64,000 nucleotides of DNA from an uncultured Clostridia bacterium (GTDB lineage Bacteria > Bacillota > Clostridia > Oscillospirales > Ruminococcaceae): assembly GCA_947628615.1 (NCBI GenBank), contig CANRAO010000001.1:186001-250000 (forward strand), given 5' to 3'. Under the pieces are notes generated by a model. The model was not told where the DNA came from and made no database searches. It was given only the letters and a program-made list of their open reading frames with translations. Each line of letters opens with the position of its first letter. The stretch's first letter is position 1. This document shows positions 22,687-32,539 of the stretch, piece by piece. The position numbers and the translations under genes are program-made.

Positions 22687-25356
22687 ATGATCAAAAAGCT
22701 GAAAAGTCACAAAACAGACGCAATATGTATAGGAATATTAATGTTTATATATCTGGCAATAGTACTTATAATAACCAGATTCAAATTTGCATACGGTTCT
22801 ACTACGGATTGGAACAATCAGCACTATGTTTTCGCAGAGTATTTCAGAAATCTGTTCTATGAAACGAAAAATTTCTTTCCGAGCTTTGCTCCTCAGATAG
22901 GTGCAGGTCAGAATATATATAATTTCTCATATTATGGTCTGTTTAATCCGCTGATACTGCCGAGTTATTTATTGCCGTTTGTATCAATGGCATCTTATAT
23001 TCAGATTGTTAGTATTATTTGTACTCTTGTATCTGTTATAATGTTTTACTTTTGGATAAAAAAACGCTATGAAATCAAAATCGCTTTTTTCATAATCTGT
23101 TTGTTTTTATTGGCGTCGCCGATTATTTTTCACAGCCATAGGCATATAATGTTTGTATGGTATTTTCCGTTTTTAATAGGAGCACTTTTCTGCTGCGACA
23201 GGTTTTTTGAAAATAAAAACCGTGCAGGACTCATCTTTTGCTTAACTATGATAATGCTGACAAGCTACTATTACAGTGTGGGAAGTTATCTTGCTGTTTT
23301 TGTCTATATTACGGCTGTCTATTTGAATGAAAAACCTGTGTTTAAAATAAAAGAATATATAAAGGCAGTTATGAATATAGGAATATGTATGCTTGTATCG
23401 GTTATGATCTCGGCGGTATTGTGGCTGCCGACATTAAATGCAATTCTGCAGGGCAGAGCAAAGACAAATGTAAATGTATCTCTTAAGGATATTTTACTTC
23501 CTACGCTTGATTATGATGCGGTTTTATATAATTTTTATTCTTTAGGTCTGACTGTAATTTCACTTATGGCAATTGTTTTTGCAGTGTTAAGAAAAAATAA
23601 AGGATATAGGTTTATTGGAATTGTACTGTCAGCCTTTGTGGTGTTCAGGATTTTACCCTATGTAATGAACGGCTTTATGTATAGTGAAAACAAAGCAATA
23701 ATTCCGTTTATACCTATTGCTCTGCTGCTGACTGCCGAATTTGTCAAGACGATATTTGATAGGAATATATCAATGCGCTTTTGGGCTTTGATGAATTTAG
23801 GAATAATATTAGGCGGTGTTATATATCTGCTTATCTATAAGGAAAACAGTTTTCTGTTTATTTTCATAATAGATGTTATTGTTGTAAATGCAGCGCTTTT
23901 AATTTATCATAAAAAGGGTAATATTACAGCGTTTATATCGATCATTTCTATAGCTGTGTTTGCGTTTTGTCTGATGATAAATTCATATGATACGCTTAGT
24001 CTAAAAAAAGACGTTATAAAGGTGGATAAAGAATATTCCAAAGAGGTTGACAGTACGAATTTTTCAATAAATGATGAAAGTTTGTACCGTGTTTCTCAGT
24101 TTGCCGATGATGGTGAGACAATTAATAAGGTCTACGGTGAAAATTATTACCAAACAACGGTATATTCATCGCTTCAGAACCAGTTTTACAATCATTTTTA
24201 TTATGATGAGTTTCAAAATGAAATGCCGCACAGGATCTCTGCAATGATTTCTGAAACTATGAATCCTTTTTTCTGCTCTTTTATGGGGAATAGGTATTTA
24301 TTTGTAGATAACAAAACACTTGCAAAAAAACGTGTATCTGTTCCAAACGGATATAAAGAGGTCAAAAGAGAGAAAAATATTACTTTGTTTGTGAATGAGA
24401 ATGTTATGCCTCTTGGTTATGCGTCATCAAATCTTATAAGCTGTGAGCAGTATGACAAACTCGCTTATCCTTATAATATGAAGGCACTGATGGATTATAT
24501 TGCCGTCGATAAAAAATTATCAGACGTTCCAATAGATGGTGTTGAAGACAAGGGCGTTTATTTGGCAAACGAGCTTTTTGCAGAGCTTCCTGAAAATATC
24601 AGGTATGATAAACAGGAAAATACCGTTTATGTTAATACCGATGAAAAAAATAATCGGCATTTTAAAACATCAGGCACAAAAAATGCTTATGATTCTGACA
24701 AATGCGTTATAAATCTTAAAAATCCCATAAATGACTATCTTATTATCACCTGCAATGCCGATAATAAAATTTCAAAAGAACCTACCGACATTTATATGAC
24801 GATAAACGGTATAAAAAATAAACTTACAGAACCTGAGTGGAAGTATTATAACAATAATAACAGCTTTTGCTTTGTTCTGTCATCAAACGAGCCTATAGAA
24901 AGTATTACGCTTAATTTTTCAAGGGGTGAATATAAGCTGTCTGACTGGAGGTTCTATACTGTTAAAAAGAGCGAGCTTGAGGGCTTGAAAAACGATATTG
25001 ATGAGTTTATAATAAATAAGTCAAAAACCAAAGGCGATGTTTTTCAGGGAACGATAAATGTTAAAAATGACAACAGTTATTTTAAGCTGTCAATTCCGTA
25101 TGACAAGGGCTTCAGTGCTTATGTTGACGGGAAAAAGACGGATATTGAAACAGTCGATAAAGCGTTTATCGGTTTTGAGATTTCAAAAGGGAAACATAAT
25201 ATTAAAATAGTATATAAAGCTCCGCTTTTGAAAGAAGCGAAAATAATTTCGCTTTTGGGAGTTTTGATGTTTATTTTCATATTGTCAGTACAAATATTAA
25301 AAAGACGTTTTTATTTGAGGTTGAGTAAAAAATATAATAAACGGCAAAGTAATTAA
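22687..25356 (+). CDS. YfhO family membrane glycosyltransferase-like protein
   Basis: An 889-residue protein with about a dozen membrane helices in its first half, an extracytoplasmic domain and one C-terminal helix. It has the YfhO pattern: FKFAYGSTTDWNNQHYVFAE with the acidic loop after helix 1, GQNIYNFSYYGLFNPLIL, and a C-terminal FKLSIPYDKGFSAYVDGKKT followed by GKHNIKIVY. YfhO proteins are GT-C-like enzymes that move sugars from undecaprenyl phosphate onto surface polymers. A PIG-L deacetylase follows 44 bases downstream, suggesting the sugar may be an N-acetylhexosamine (inference). Confidence 0.85.
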   Translation: MIKKLKSHKTDAICIGILMFIYLAIVLIITRFKFAYGSTTDWNNQHYVFAEYFRNLFYETKNFFPSFAPQIGAGQNIYNFSYYGLFNPLILPSYLLPFVSMASYIQIVSIICTLVSVIMFYFWIKKRYEIKIAFFIICLFLLASPIIFHSHRHIMFVWYFPFLIGALFCCDRFFENKNRAGLIFCLTMIMLTSYYYSVGSYLAVFVYITAVYLNEKPVFKIKEYIKAVMNIGICMLVSVMISAVLWLPTLNAILQGRAKTNVNVSLKDILLPTLDYDAVLYNFYSLGLTVISLMAIVFAVLRKNKGYRFIGIVLSAFVVFRILPYVMNGFMYSENKAIIPFIPIALLLTAEFVKTIFDRNISMRFWALMNLGIILGGVIYLLIYKENSFLFIFIIDVIVVNAALLIYHKKGNITAFISIISIAVFAFCLMINSYDTLSLKKDVIKVDKEYSKEVDSTNFSINDESLYRVSQFADDGETINKVYGENYYQTTVYSSLQNQFYNHFYYDEFQNEMPHRISAMISETMNPFFCSFMGNRYLFVDNKTLAKKRVSVPNGYKEVKREKNITLFVNENVMPLGYASSNLISCEQYDKLAYPYNMKALMDYIAVDKKLSDVPIDGVEDKGVYLANELFAELPENIRYDKQENTVYVNTDEKNNRHFKTSGTKNAYDSDKCVINLKNPINDYLIITCNADNKISKEPTDIYMTINGIKNKLTEPEWKYYNNNNSFCFVLSSNEPIESITLNFSRGEYKLSDWRFYTVKKSELEGLKNDIDEFIINKSKTKGDVFQGTINVKNDNSYFKLSIPYDKGFSAYVDGKKTDIETVDKAFIGFEISKGKHNIKIVYKAPLLKEAKIISLLGVLMFIFILSVQILKRRFYLRLSKKYNKRQSN

Positions 25357-25400
25357 AATAATAATTGCGAAAGTATAAATTAAGGAGATTTACACTGACA

Positions 25401-26147
25401 ATGAACAATTCATTAAAAACAATCAAAAGCTGGTGTTTATTAAAAAGACTGGCAGTTATTATAACCACTGTAGTTGTATTGTTTATATTATTATCAGGTG
25501 TGTATTGGGAGAATAGAGTCGGTAAAAGCTATTATGATAAAGATATTCTTGGAAGCATTAACACTTCAAGTGTGGATAAACTTATGATAGTTGCTCACCC
25601 GGATGATGAAACTATTTGGGGCGGAGGTCATTTGGAAGAAGGAGGATATTTAGTGGTATGCTTGACTGACGGTTATAACGATGTCAGAAAAGATGAGTTT
25701 ATTAACGCTGTTACTTCTTTAAACAATTCTAATATTCCGGTCATATTGGATTTTCCGGATAAGACATTCCGCAAAAGAGATAATTGGTACGGAATTAAGT
25801 ATAAAGTATTTAAAACTGTCGATAATTTGCTGGAAATGAAGGACTGGAATTTGATAGTTACTCACAATAAAGACGGAGAATACGGTCATATTCATCACAA
25901 GGCAATCAGTGAGATAGTAAGCAACGAGTGTGAGAAACTAGGAAAACAAAATGTTCTTTATTATTTCGGCAAATATCACAGCAGGAAGAAAATACCTAAG
26001 TTTGAAAGTAAAATGACGCCGTTGGTTGATAAATTATATAATAAAAAGATAGAGGTTTGTAAAATGTTTTCGTCCCAGCAGTGGGTAATTGACGGCTTGT
26101 ATCATATGTTGAAATATGAAAATTGGACTCAATATAATGGTCAATAA
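25401..26147 (+). CDS. PIG-L family N-acetylglucosaminyl deacetylase, membrane anchored
   Basis: A 248-residue protein with an N-terminal membrane anchor (residues ~16-34) and a PIG-L zinc hydrolase domain: the metal motif AHPDDETIWGGG (about residue 65) and the downstream GEYGHIHHKAIS. The family removes acetyl from GlcNAc-containing lipids or glycans. AAGGAG lies 13 bases before ATG 25401; an in-frame CTG (25395) is better spaced but unusual. The upstream YfhO gene and shared promoter suggest joint action on a surface glycan. Catalytic side is probably outside the membrane. Confidence 0.88.
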   Translation: MNNSLKTIKSWCLLKRLAVIITTVVVLFILLSGVYWENRVGKSYYDKDILGSINTSSVDKLMIVAHPDDETIWGGGHLEEGGYLVVCLTDGYNDVRKDEFINAVTSLNNSNIPVILDFPDKTFRKRDNWYGIKYKVFKTVDNLLEMKDWNLIVTHNKDGEYGHIHHKAISEIVSNECEKLGKQNVLYYFGKYHSRKKIPKFESKMTPLVDKLYNKKIEVCKMFSSQQWVIDGLYHMLKYENWTQYNGQ

Positions 26148-26163
26148 TTTGGAGATAGTTCAA

Positions 26164-27135
26164 ATGACGGATAATTTACATTCAGGTAATAAAAGCAAGA
26201 TCCAGTCAATTATGACAAGGACTGGTGTTGTTGTATTATGTGCAGCGGTGTGCTGTGCTTTGTGGGGAAGCGCTTTTCCCTGCGTTAAAATAGGCTACAG
26301 GCTTTTTGGTATAGAAAGCCGTGATACGTTTTCTCAGATTCTATTTGCAGGGATTAGATTTTTTATAGCGGGCGTTTTTACGGTTCTTTTGGGAAGCGTC
26401 ATTGAAAAAAGACCGCTTCTCCCAAGCAAAAAATCAGCAGGCAAAATAGTTATGCTTTCTATGTTTCAGACGATAATTCAGTATTTGTTTTTCTATATCG
26501 GTCTTTCGCATACCACAGGGGTAAAAGCGTCTGTTCTCGATGGGGCAAGCGTGTTTATCGCTCTTTTTGTTTCGTGTATGGTATTTAAGCTAGAAAGGTT
26601 AAGTGCTGCAAAAATATTTGGAAGTCTTATAGGCTTTGTAGGAGTGATACTTATAAACCTCACAGGTCTTGACTTTCAGTTTAAACTTACAGGCGAAGGC
26701 TTTATTCTGCTTTCTGCAATCGGATATGCACTTTCTTCTGTTCTTATGAAAAGGTATTCATCAAGTACAAGCCCGATCCTTTTAAGTGGCTGGCAGTTTA
26801 TGTTCGGCGGAGCGGTTATGACATTAGTAGGACTGGTCTTTGGCGGTACGTTAAAAATTAATTCCGCTAAGGCAGTTATTATGCTCTTATACTTAGCTTT
26901 CCTTTCGGCAGCCGCATATAGTCTTTGGTCTGTGCTTTTGAAGTATAATCCTGTTTCTAAGGTAACAGTTTTCGGATTTCTGAATCCTGTGTTCGGTTCG
27001 GTTTTCTCGCTTATTTTTCTTGCCGAAAGCGAGTCTTTCGGTATATCGGCTTTTATTTCTATGATCTTAGTCAGTGCCGGAATTTATATAGTAAACCGCA
27101 GAGACACAGTGAGAAAACAGAAAAAGTATTCATAA
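26164..27135 (+). CDS. EamA/DMT family transporter
   Basis: A 323-residue permease with about ten membrane helices arranged as two EamA repeats. ALWGSAFPCVKIGYR opens the first, the second begins near GEGFILLSAIGYALSSVLMKRY, and the end FLNPVFGSVFSLIFLAE is typical of drug/metabolite exporters. GGAG at 26151-26154 fixes ATG 26164; the longer frame overlaps PIG-L. Substrate unknown. The GH74 gene follows after 22 bases, so the two are likely cotranscribed, which would fit sugar or oligosaccharide handling but does not prove it. Confidence 0.88.
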   Translation: MTDNLHSGNKSKIQSIMTRTGVVVLCAAVCCALWGSAFPCVKIGYRLFGIESRDTFSQILFAGIRFFIAGVFTVLLGSVIEKRPLLPSKKSAGKIVMLSMFQTIIQYLFFYIGLSHTTGVKASVLDGASVFIALFVSCMVFKLERLSAAKIFGSLIGFVGVILINLTGLDFQFKLTGEGFILLSAIGYALSSVLMKRYSSSTSPILLSGWQFMFGGAVMTLVGLVFGGTLKINSAKAVIMLLYLAFLSAAAYSLWSVLLKYNPVSKVTVFGFLNPVFGSVFSLIFLAESESFGISAFISMILVSAGIYIVNRRDTVRKQKKYS

Positions 27136-27157
27136 TATTCTGAAAGAGGTTATATTT

Positions 27158-29461
27158 ATGAATAAGGTCAACTATGAGTATAAGAATTTCAAGATAGGCG
27201 GCGGAGGCTTTGTAACAGGCTTTGTTTTTCATAAGAAAATGCCAAACATTCTTTATGCAAGAACCGATATAGGCGGTGTTTACAGGTTCGATTTTGAAAA
27301 TAGCAGGTGGGTCTCTCTTATTGACAGCGTTACGTCGATAGAGCCAAATCAGTGCTATCCCTTGTCTATTGCGTTAGATGAAACCGACGGTAATGTTCTT
27401 TACATAGCCTGCGGAGATCATAAAAAAGGCGAGCTTTGCATAAGTCATAATAAGGGTGAGAGCTTTGAAATAAAACCTATTCCGTGCGGTATTCACGGAA
27501 ACTGTATGGGCAGGGCAACAGGCGAAAGGTTAATAAAAATAGGGAATGATTTGTTTTTTGCCTCTCAATCGTCTGGTCTTTTGCGGTCGAGCGACGAGGG
27601 CGAAAGCTGGGATAAGCTGAATGTAAACGGCGAAACTAATCTTACATTTGTAAACGCTGTTCAGTCGGGCAAAAACCGCACGGTTTTCGTAGGTGCAAGC
27701 GGAGGAGAGAATGTCTTTTCAAACGGAGGAAGAAAATTCAGAGGACATTCGCTATACGCTTCGTATGACAACGGAGAGAGCTTTTTTAAAGTTGCTCAGC
27801 CTGAGGCTGATTATTCTGCTGTTTCGGCTTTAGCGGGGTTTGTTGCCCAGAGAAGTTCTTTCGGCACTGATAAAAAGACCGGCAAGAGGTATTTTTATGT
27901 TACGTTCTGTCAGACGGGTGAGGATAAAGAGCCTTACAGATACACCTGCGATTCGGCTAAAATCGCAAGCGGAAGAATATTCAGATACGAGCTTGATAAC
28001 AACGGCAGGATAATCGAAAACAAGTTCAGGGATATTACACCTGAAAATGTCTTAGGCGTGGGATTGAGCGGAGTGGATCTCAGTGACGGAATTTTAGTTT
28101 TGTCGGAAATAGGCGAGGCTCACCCTAACAGTATCTATATAAGTTTTGATAACGGCGATAGCTGGAAACAGATCCTATATGATTTAAGTGTGGGAAAAAT
28201 GAATTTTACAGTGCCTTATATGAAGCCTGAATATAATTCCAACAGGCTTTTGGTCCACTGGATGAGCGACATAAAAATAAACCCGTTTAACCCGGATATG
28301 GCAGTGTTCAATACAGGTACGGGCGTGTTTGTATCAAAGAATTTAACCGTCTCTAAAAACGGCGGTACAGTCGTATGGGAGCCTCTTTGCGAGGGTATGG
28401 AGGAAACCGTTCATATCAATGTGTACAGCCCCCCAAAAGGTGATATAAGATGTATAGATATTGTCGGCGACTTGGGAGGTTTTGCGTTTTCAAGCGTTGA
28501 TGAAATTCCTGAAAACTCCTTTGCGAACGAAAACGGAGACAGATATATAACCTGTCTGAATGCTGATTTTACAGATGAGAACCCATATATCGTTGCTGCA
28601 ACTCCCAGAGGCAACTGGACAGGCGAGACTGTCGGCGGAGTTATTATTTCTCACGACCAATGCAAAACCTGGAGGCACTTGGATTTTCCATACGGATTAA
28701 GTGAAAAGATAGACATACTTTGCGACAATATTAAAAAACCTAATACAGATTCAGGCTGGGTCGCTTTATCAGCGGACGGGAAAAGAATAATTTGGTCTAT
28801 TGCTCAACAGCACGAATTTTTGACCGATGGCGTCATTTATACCGACGATGAGGGAAAAACGTGGAGAAAGTCTGTTTTTGTCGGCAGCCGAGATTTTGAA
28901 AAAGATCCTTTGCCTTTATATATTTTGGCAGACAGGGTAAACCCGAATATCTTTATGGCGGTAAACAAAGAGTCAACAATGTTTATAAGCGTTGATAAGG
29001 GTAAAACCTTTTATGAGTGTATTCCGAACAGGACATTTGAAGCCACGAAAAGCAGAAGGGAGCTTAAACTTCGGCATATTGAGGTGCGTGCCGAAAGCGG
29101 AAAGGAAAAAACCCTTTGGTTATCTTTTGGTCCCGCAGGGCTTTGGCGCTTGGAATTTGACGAGATCGCTAAGAAGGTAAACTGTATTCATATTACAAAG
29201 CCGAACGAATTTACTCTTGGCGTGGGATTCGGCAAGCCTAAAAACGGTTCTGATGTGCCTGTTATTTATACAAGCGGAACTATTAACGGTAAATACGGCT
29301 ACTGGAGAAGCTGCGACTACGGAGAAACCTTCGAGCTTTTAAGTGATGATAACCAGCATTTCGGAACGGTGATAAGTATTTCGGGCGATCCGAGAGAGTT
29401 CGGTACCTTTTATATTGCAACTGGCTCAAGAGGTCTTTTCTGTGCAAGAGAATCAAAATAA
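27158..29461 (+). CDS. GH74 xyloglucanase-like protein, cytoplasmic
   Basis: A 767-residue two-propeller glycoside hydrolase family 74 protein. The N-terminus GGGGFVTGFVFHKKMPNILY-ARTDIGGVYRFD carries the first catalytic Asp (about D37), and CLNADFTDENPYIVAATPRG carries the second (about D470); several ISHNKGESF/SYDNGES Asp-box-like repeats mark the blades. GH74 enzymes cleave xyloglucan or its oligosaccharides. Unusually there is no signal peptide, dockerin or CBM, so it should act on imported oligosaccharides. It follows the EamA gene and precedes a DUF4867/fucose-isomerase-like operon. RBS GAAAGAGG. Confidence 0.88.
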   Translation: MNKVNYEYKNFKIGGGGFVTGFVFHKKMPNILYARTDIGGVYRFDFENSRWVSLIDSVTSIEPNQCYPLSIALDETDGNVLYIACGDHKKGELCISHNKGESFEIKPIPCGIHGNCMGRATGERLIKIGNDLFFASQSSGLLRSSDEGESWDKLNVNGETNLTFVNAVQSGKNRTVFVGASGGENVFSNGGRKFRGHSLYASYDNGESFFKVAQPEADYSAVSALAGFVAQRSSFGTDKKTGKRYFYVTFCQTGEDKEPYRYTCDSAKIASGRIFRYELDNNGRIIENKFRDITPENVLGVGLSGVDLSDGILVLSEIGEAHPNSIYISFDNGDSWKQILYDLSVGKMNFTVPYMKPEYNSNRLLVHWMSDIKINPFNPDMAVFNTGTGVFVSKNLTVSKNGGTVVWEPLCEGMEETVHINVYSPPKGDIRCIDIVGDLGGFAFSSVDEIPENSFANENGDRYITCLNADFTDENPYIVAATPRGNWTGETVGGVIISHDQCKTWRHLDFPYGLSEKIDILCDNIKKPNTDSGWVALSADGKRIIWSIAQQHEFLTDGVIYTDDEGKTWRKSVFVGSRDFEKDPLPLYILADRVNPNIFMAVNKESTMFISVDKGKTFYECIPNRTFEATKSRRELKLRHIEVRAESGKEKTLWLSFGPAGLWRLEFDEIAKKVNCIHITKPNEFTLGVGFGKPKNGSDVPVIYTSGTINGKYGYWRSCDYGETFELLSDDNQHFGTVISISGDPREFGTFYIATGSRGLFCARESK

Positions 29462-29491
29462 CAACCGTTTGTAAGGCTGAGACAAAAAGAT

Positions 29492-29578
29492 TATCACATT
29501 TTACAAAAATATCAATACATTTTAGTGCAATATCACATTTGGTATATCGTTGACGAAATACTTTATAAATGGTATAAT
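29492..29578 (+). promoter_or_regulatory. Promoter with upstream TATCACATT direct repeats
   Basis: TTGACG (29550-29555), 17 bases, TATAAT (29573-29578). Upstream lie TATCACATT (29492-29500) and TATCACATT (29531-29539), with a related ATACATTTTA between; these may be regulator sites for the isomerase operon. Confidence 0.55.
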
Positions 29579-29667
29579 TATCTTTAGTAAACTTTTTTAA
29601 TAACTGTAACATTTTATGATTCTTTAGCGTTTTGTAAGGTGTTATAGTAATTCAGGAGGTTCATTTT

Positions 29668-30306
29668 ATGGCAGATTATAAGATAAAATCCGTTTTTGAT
29701 AAGGAGTTCAAAAAATACGGGAGGGTTATCGAGGGCTATAATCTCAGCGATGTTTTAGACGCTATGGAGAGAACACCGCTTCCGTCAGACGTTGCATATG
29801 TTCCTAGCGTTCCGTCGTTAGAGGCTCTTAATATTAAAAAGGCTCTTATCGCTGAGGTATACGGAGGACTGCCTTGTCAGGTAGGATATTGCAACGGCAA
29901 TAACTATGCGCTCAATGCGCTTGAGTATCACCGTTCAAGCGAGATCAATATTGCGGCGACCGACCTTATTCTTATGCTCGGCTGGCAGCCGGATATTGAG
30001 GACGATTTTACATATGATACAAGCAAGGTAGAGATGTTCAAGGTCCCAAGGGGAGTTATGATAGAGGTTTATGCTACGACGCTTCACTATGCTCCGTGCA
30101 ACGCAAACGACGGTGGGTTTAAATGCGTTGTGGTACTTCCGAAGGATACAAATACAGACCTTGCAGGAAGCGTTGATAAGTCGATAGGAGACAACAAGCT
30201 TTTGTTTGCTAAAAATAAATGGCTTATCGGTCATGAGGAGTCGGGAGTTCAGCAAGACGGCGGATTTATCGGTCTTAAAGGCGAGAACTTAAAACTCGAT
30301 AGTTAA
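29668..30306 (+). CDS. DUF4867 family protein, cupin-like
   Basis: A 212-residue soluble protein of the DUF4867 type, seen beside sugar isomerases in clostridia; its function is not established. Features are FKKYGRVIEGYNLSD near the start, a central LPCQVGYCNGNNYALNALEY and EVYATTLHYAPC with the HxxPC pattern suggesting a cupin metal or substrate site, and KNKWLIGHEES near the end. A strong CAGGAGG site precedes the ATG. It is 55 bases upstream of the fucose-isomerase-like gene under its own promoter. Confidence 0.8.
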   Translation: MADYKIKSVFDKEFKKYGRVIEGYNLSDVLDAMERTPLPSDVAYVPSVPSLEALNIKKALIAEVYGGLPCQVGYCNGNNYALNALEYHRSSEINIAATDLILMLGWQPDIEDDFTYDTSKVEMFKVPRGVMIEVYATTLHYAPCNANDGGFKCVVVLPKDTNTDLAGSVDKSIGDNKLLFAKNKWLIGHEESGVQQDGGFIGLKGENLKLDS

Positions 30307-30361
30307 ATTCAGTTGAAAAAGCATTTTGCTTTATAATATTACTAAATATGGAGGAATAATA

Positions 30362-31843
30362 ATGTTTGACAATATGCCAAAAGTAAAAATCGGAATTGTA
30401 GCAGTTTCAAGAGACTGCTTTCCCGAAAGCCTATCTGTTTCGAGGAGAGGAGCATTAGTTAAGGCTTACAAAGAAAAATACGGAGCAGACGATATTTATG
30501 AATGTCCTATCTGCATTGTTGAAAGCGAAATTCATATGGTTCAGGCTCTTGAGGATATAAAGAAAAACGGATGCAACGCTCTTTGCGTTTATCTGGGCAA
30601 CTTTGGTCCTGAGATTTCTGAAACTCTTCTTGCAAAGCACTTTGACGGACCTGCAATGTTCGTAGCGGCAGCAGAGGAGAGAGGAGATAATCTTTGTCAG
30701 GGCAGAGGCGACGCTTACTGCGGAATGCTAAATGCAAGCTATAATCTGAGACTAAGAAACATCAAGGCTTACATACCCGAATACCCTGTGGGAACAGCAG
30801 ATGAATGTGCCGATATGATTAACGAATTCGTACCTGTTGCAAGGGCGATTATCGGACTTAAAGATTTGAAAATCATTTCGTTCGGACCGCGTCCGCTTAA
30901 CTTTATGGCGTGCAACGCTCCTATCAAGCCTTTATTTGATTTGGGCGTTGAGATAGAAGAAAACTCAGAGCTTGACTTGTTTGAGGCTTATAAGCTGCAC
31001 GACGGCGATGAGAGAATTCCTGATGTCGTTAAGGATATGGAGGCAGAGCTTGGAGAGGGCAATAAAAAGCCTGAGATTCTTCCAAAGCTTGCACAGTATG
31101 AGCTCACTCTTTTAGACTGGATCGAAACACACAAGGGCTACAGAAAGTATGTTGCTGTAGCAGGAAAATGCTGGCCTGCATTCCAGACGCAGTTCGGATT
31201 TGTTCCGTGTTATGTAAACAGCCGTCTTACTTCAAGGGGAATTCCCGTTTCCTGTGAGGTCGATATTTACGGAGCTCTCAGTGAGTTTATCGGAACCTGT
31301 GTAAGCGACGATATAGTTACGCTTCTTGATATTAACAACACAGTCCCTTACGATATTTATGATGAGGACATCAAGGGCAAGCACGATTACACGTCTAAAG
31401 ATATATTTATGGGCTTCCACTGCGGAAATACAAGCTCAAAGAAGCTCACAAGCTGTTCTATGAAGTATCAGATGATCATGGCAAGAAGCCTGCCTGAAGA
31501 GGTTACTCAGGGTACTCTTGAGGGCGATATTATCCCGGGCGATATTACATTCTTTAGACTTCAAAGCACCTCTGACGGAAAGCTGCGTTCATACATAGCT
31601 CAGGGAGAGGTTCTGCCTGTTGCAACACGTTCGTTCGGAGCAATCGGTATATTTGCTATCCCTGAGATGGGACGTTTCTATCGTCATGTTCTGATCGAGG
31701 GCAACTTCCCGCATCACGGTGCTGTTGCATTCGGTCACTTCGGAAAGGCGATTTTCAGCGTATTCAGATACTTGGGTATTGAGGAGATAGGCTTCAATCA
31801 GCCTAAGGGAATGCTCTATAAGAGTGAGAATCCTTTTAAATAA
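30362..31843 (+). CDS. L-fucose/L-arabinose isomerase family protein
   Basis: A 494-residue sugar isomerase relative. The fold-defining metal ligands are apparent: Glu in SCEVDIYGAL, Asp in VTLLDINN and His in FPHHGAVAFGH near the C-terminus, as in FucI. GGAGGAAT lies just ahead of ATG 30362; the longer frame has no ribosome site. With DUF4867 it probably forms a pentose/deoxyhexose catabolic step; fucose side chains of xyloglucan would be a natural source given the GH74 neighbour, but the substrate is inference. Confidence 0.85.
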   Translation: MFDNMPKVKIGIVAVSRDCFPESLSVSRRGALVKAYKEKYGADDIYECPICIVESEIHMVQALEDIKKNGCNALCVYLGNFGPEISETLLAKHFDGPAMFVAAAEERGDNLCQGRGDAYCGMLNASYNLRLRNIKAYIPEYPVGTADECADMINEFVPVARAIIGLKDLKIISFGPRPLNFMACNAPIKPLFDLGVEIEENSELDLFEAYKLHDGDERIPDVVKDMEAELGEGNKKPEILPKLAQYELTLLDWIETHKGYRKYVAVAGKCWPAFQTQFGFVPCYVNSRLTSRGIPVSCEVDIYGALSEFIGTCVSDDIVTLLDINNTVPYDIYDEDIKGKHDYTSKDIFMGFHCGNTSSKKLTSCSMKYQMIMARSLPEEVTQGTLEGDIIPGDITFFRLQSTSDGKLRSYIAQGEVLPVATRSFGAIGIFAIPEMGRFYRHVLIEGNFPHHGAVAFGHFGKAIFSVFRYLGIEEIGFNQPKGMLYKSENPFK

Positions 31844-31892
31844 GGTTAAGTGGTAAAGACCTAGTTAAATAAAAAGTCAATAAAGTAACATT

Positions 31893-31935
31893 AAAGCCTC
31901 CCAAAATCATAAGTTTTATTTTGGAAGGCTTTTTG
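31893..31935 (+). terminator. Intrinsic terminator after isomerase gene
   Basis: Stem AAAGCCTCCCAAAAT/ATTTTGGAAGGCTTT (one mismatch) followed by TTT. Confidence 0.85.
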
Positions 31936-31963
31936 TTCAATAAAATAAGTTACGGAGGTAAAA

Positions 31964-32539
31964 ATGAAAAATACAACTAAGCTTCCGGAAGGATATGAGG
32001 AAATATATAAAATTGATTTAAAAAATGACAAAAAGAAAGCGGCGTTTATATATATAATCGGATTTGTCATCGTAATACTGATGATTATTATTGGTATGAT
32101 ATTTGTTCCTATTACGACGTTTTTTGATTATCCAGTAATTCTTTTTATAAAATTTTTAGTTATAATTGTAGGACTAATACTTTGTATTGTTTTGCAAAAT
32201 TTATTATCTATAATAATTTTGAAGTGCTTTGCTAAAACAAAAACTAACATTGGTTTGGCTAATGGATTTTCATATGTAGGAAGCGATATTTATTTTAATA
32301 AAAAGTTTTATGTTGCCATAGGATTTGCACCTATGATAATAATTGTAGTTTTATTTTTAATAATTAATGTTATAGCAGGTATCGGATGGTTTTGGTGTAT
32401 TTATATTATTCAGGTTTATTGTATTTCGAGTTCGTTTAGCCATATCTACTTAACATATAAACTCTCTAAACTGCCTAAGGATGTATTGATCAAGGATAGT
32501 GGGTTATCTATGACAGTGTATTCTCGTACTCATAATTAA
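31964..32539 (+). CDS. DUF3267-like membrane protein lacking the zincin motif
   Basis: A 191-residue protein with four membrane helices, starting LPEGYEEIYKIDLKN and ending KLPKDVLIKDSGLSMTVY, both typical of the DUF3267 (putative zincin peptidase) family. In that family the second helix pair carries HExxH; here the equivalent position reads VLQNLLSIIILK, so no metal-binding histidines remain and the protein is probably not a peptidase. The gene is AT-rich and stands alone between two terminator-bounded units. Function unknown. Confidence 0.7.
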   Translation: MKNTTKLPEGYEEIYKIDLKNDKKKAAFIYIIGFVIVILMIIIGMIFVPITTFFDYPVILFIKFLVIIVGLILCIVLQNLLSIIILKCFAKTKTNIGLANGFSYVGSDIYFNKKFYVAIGFAPMIIIVVLFLIINVIAGIGWFWCIYIIQVYCISSSFSHIYLTYKLSKLPKDVLIKDSGLSMTVYSRTHN

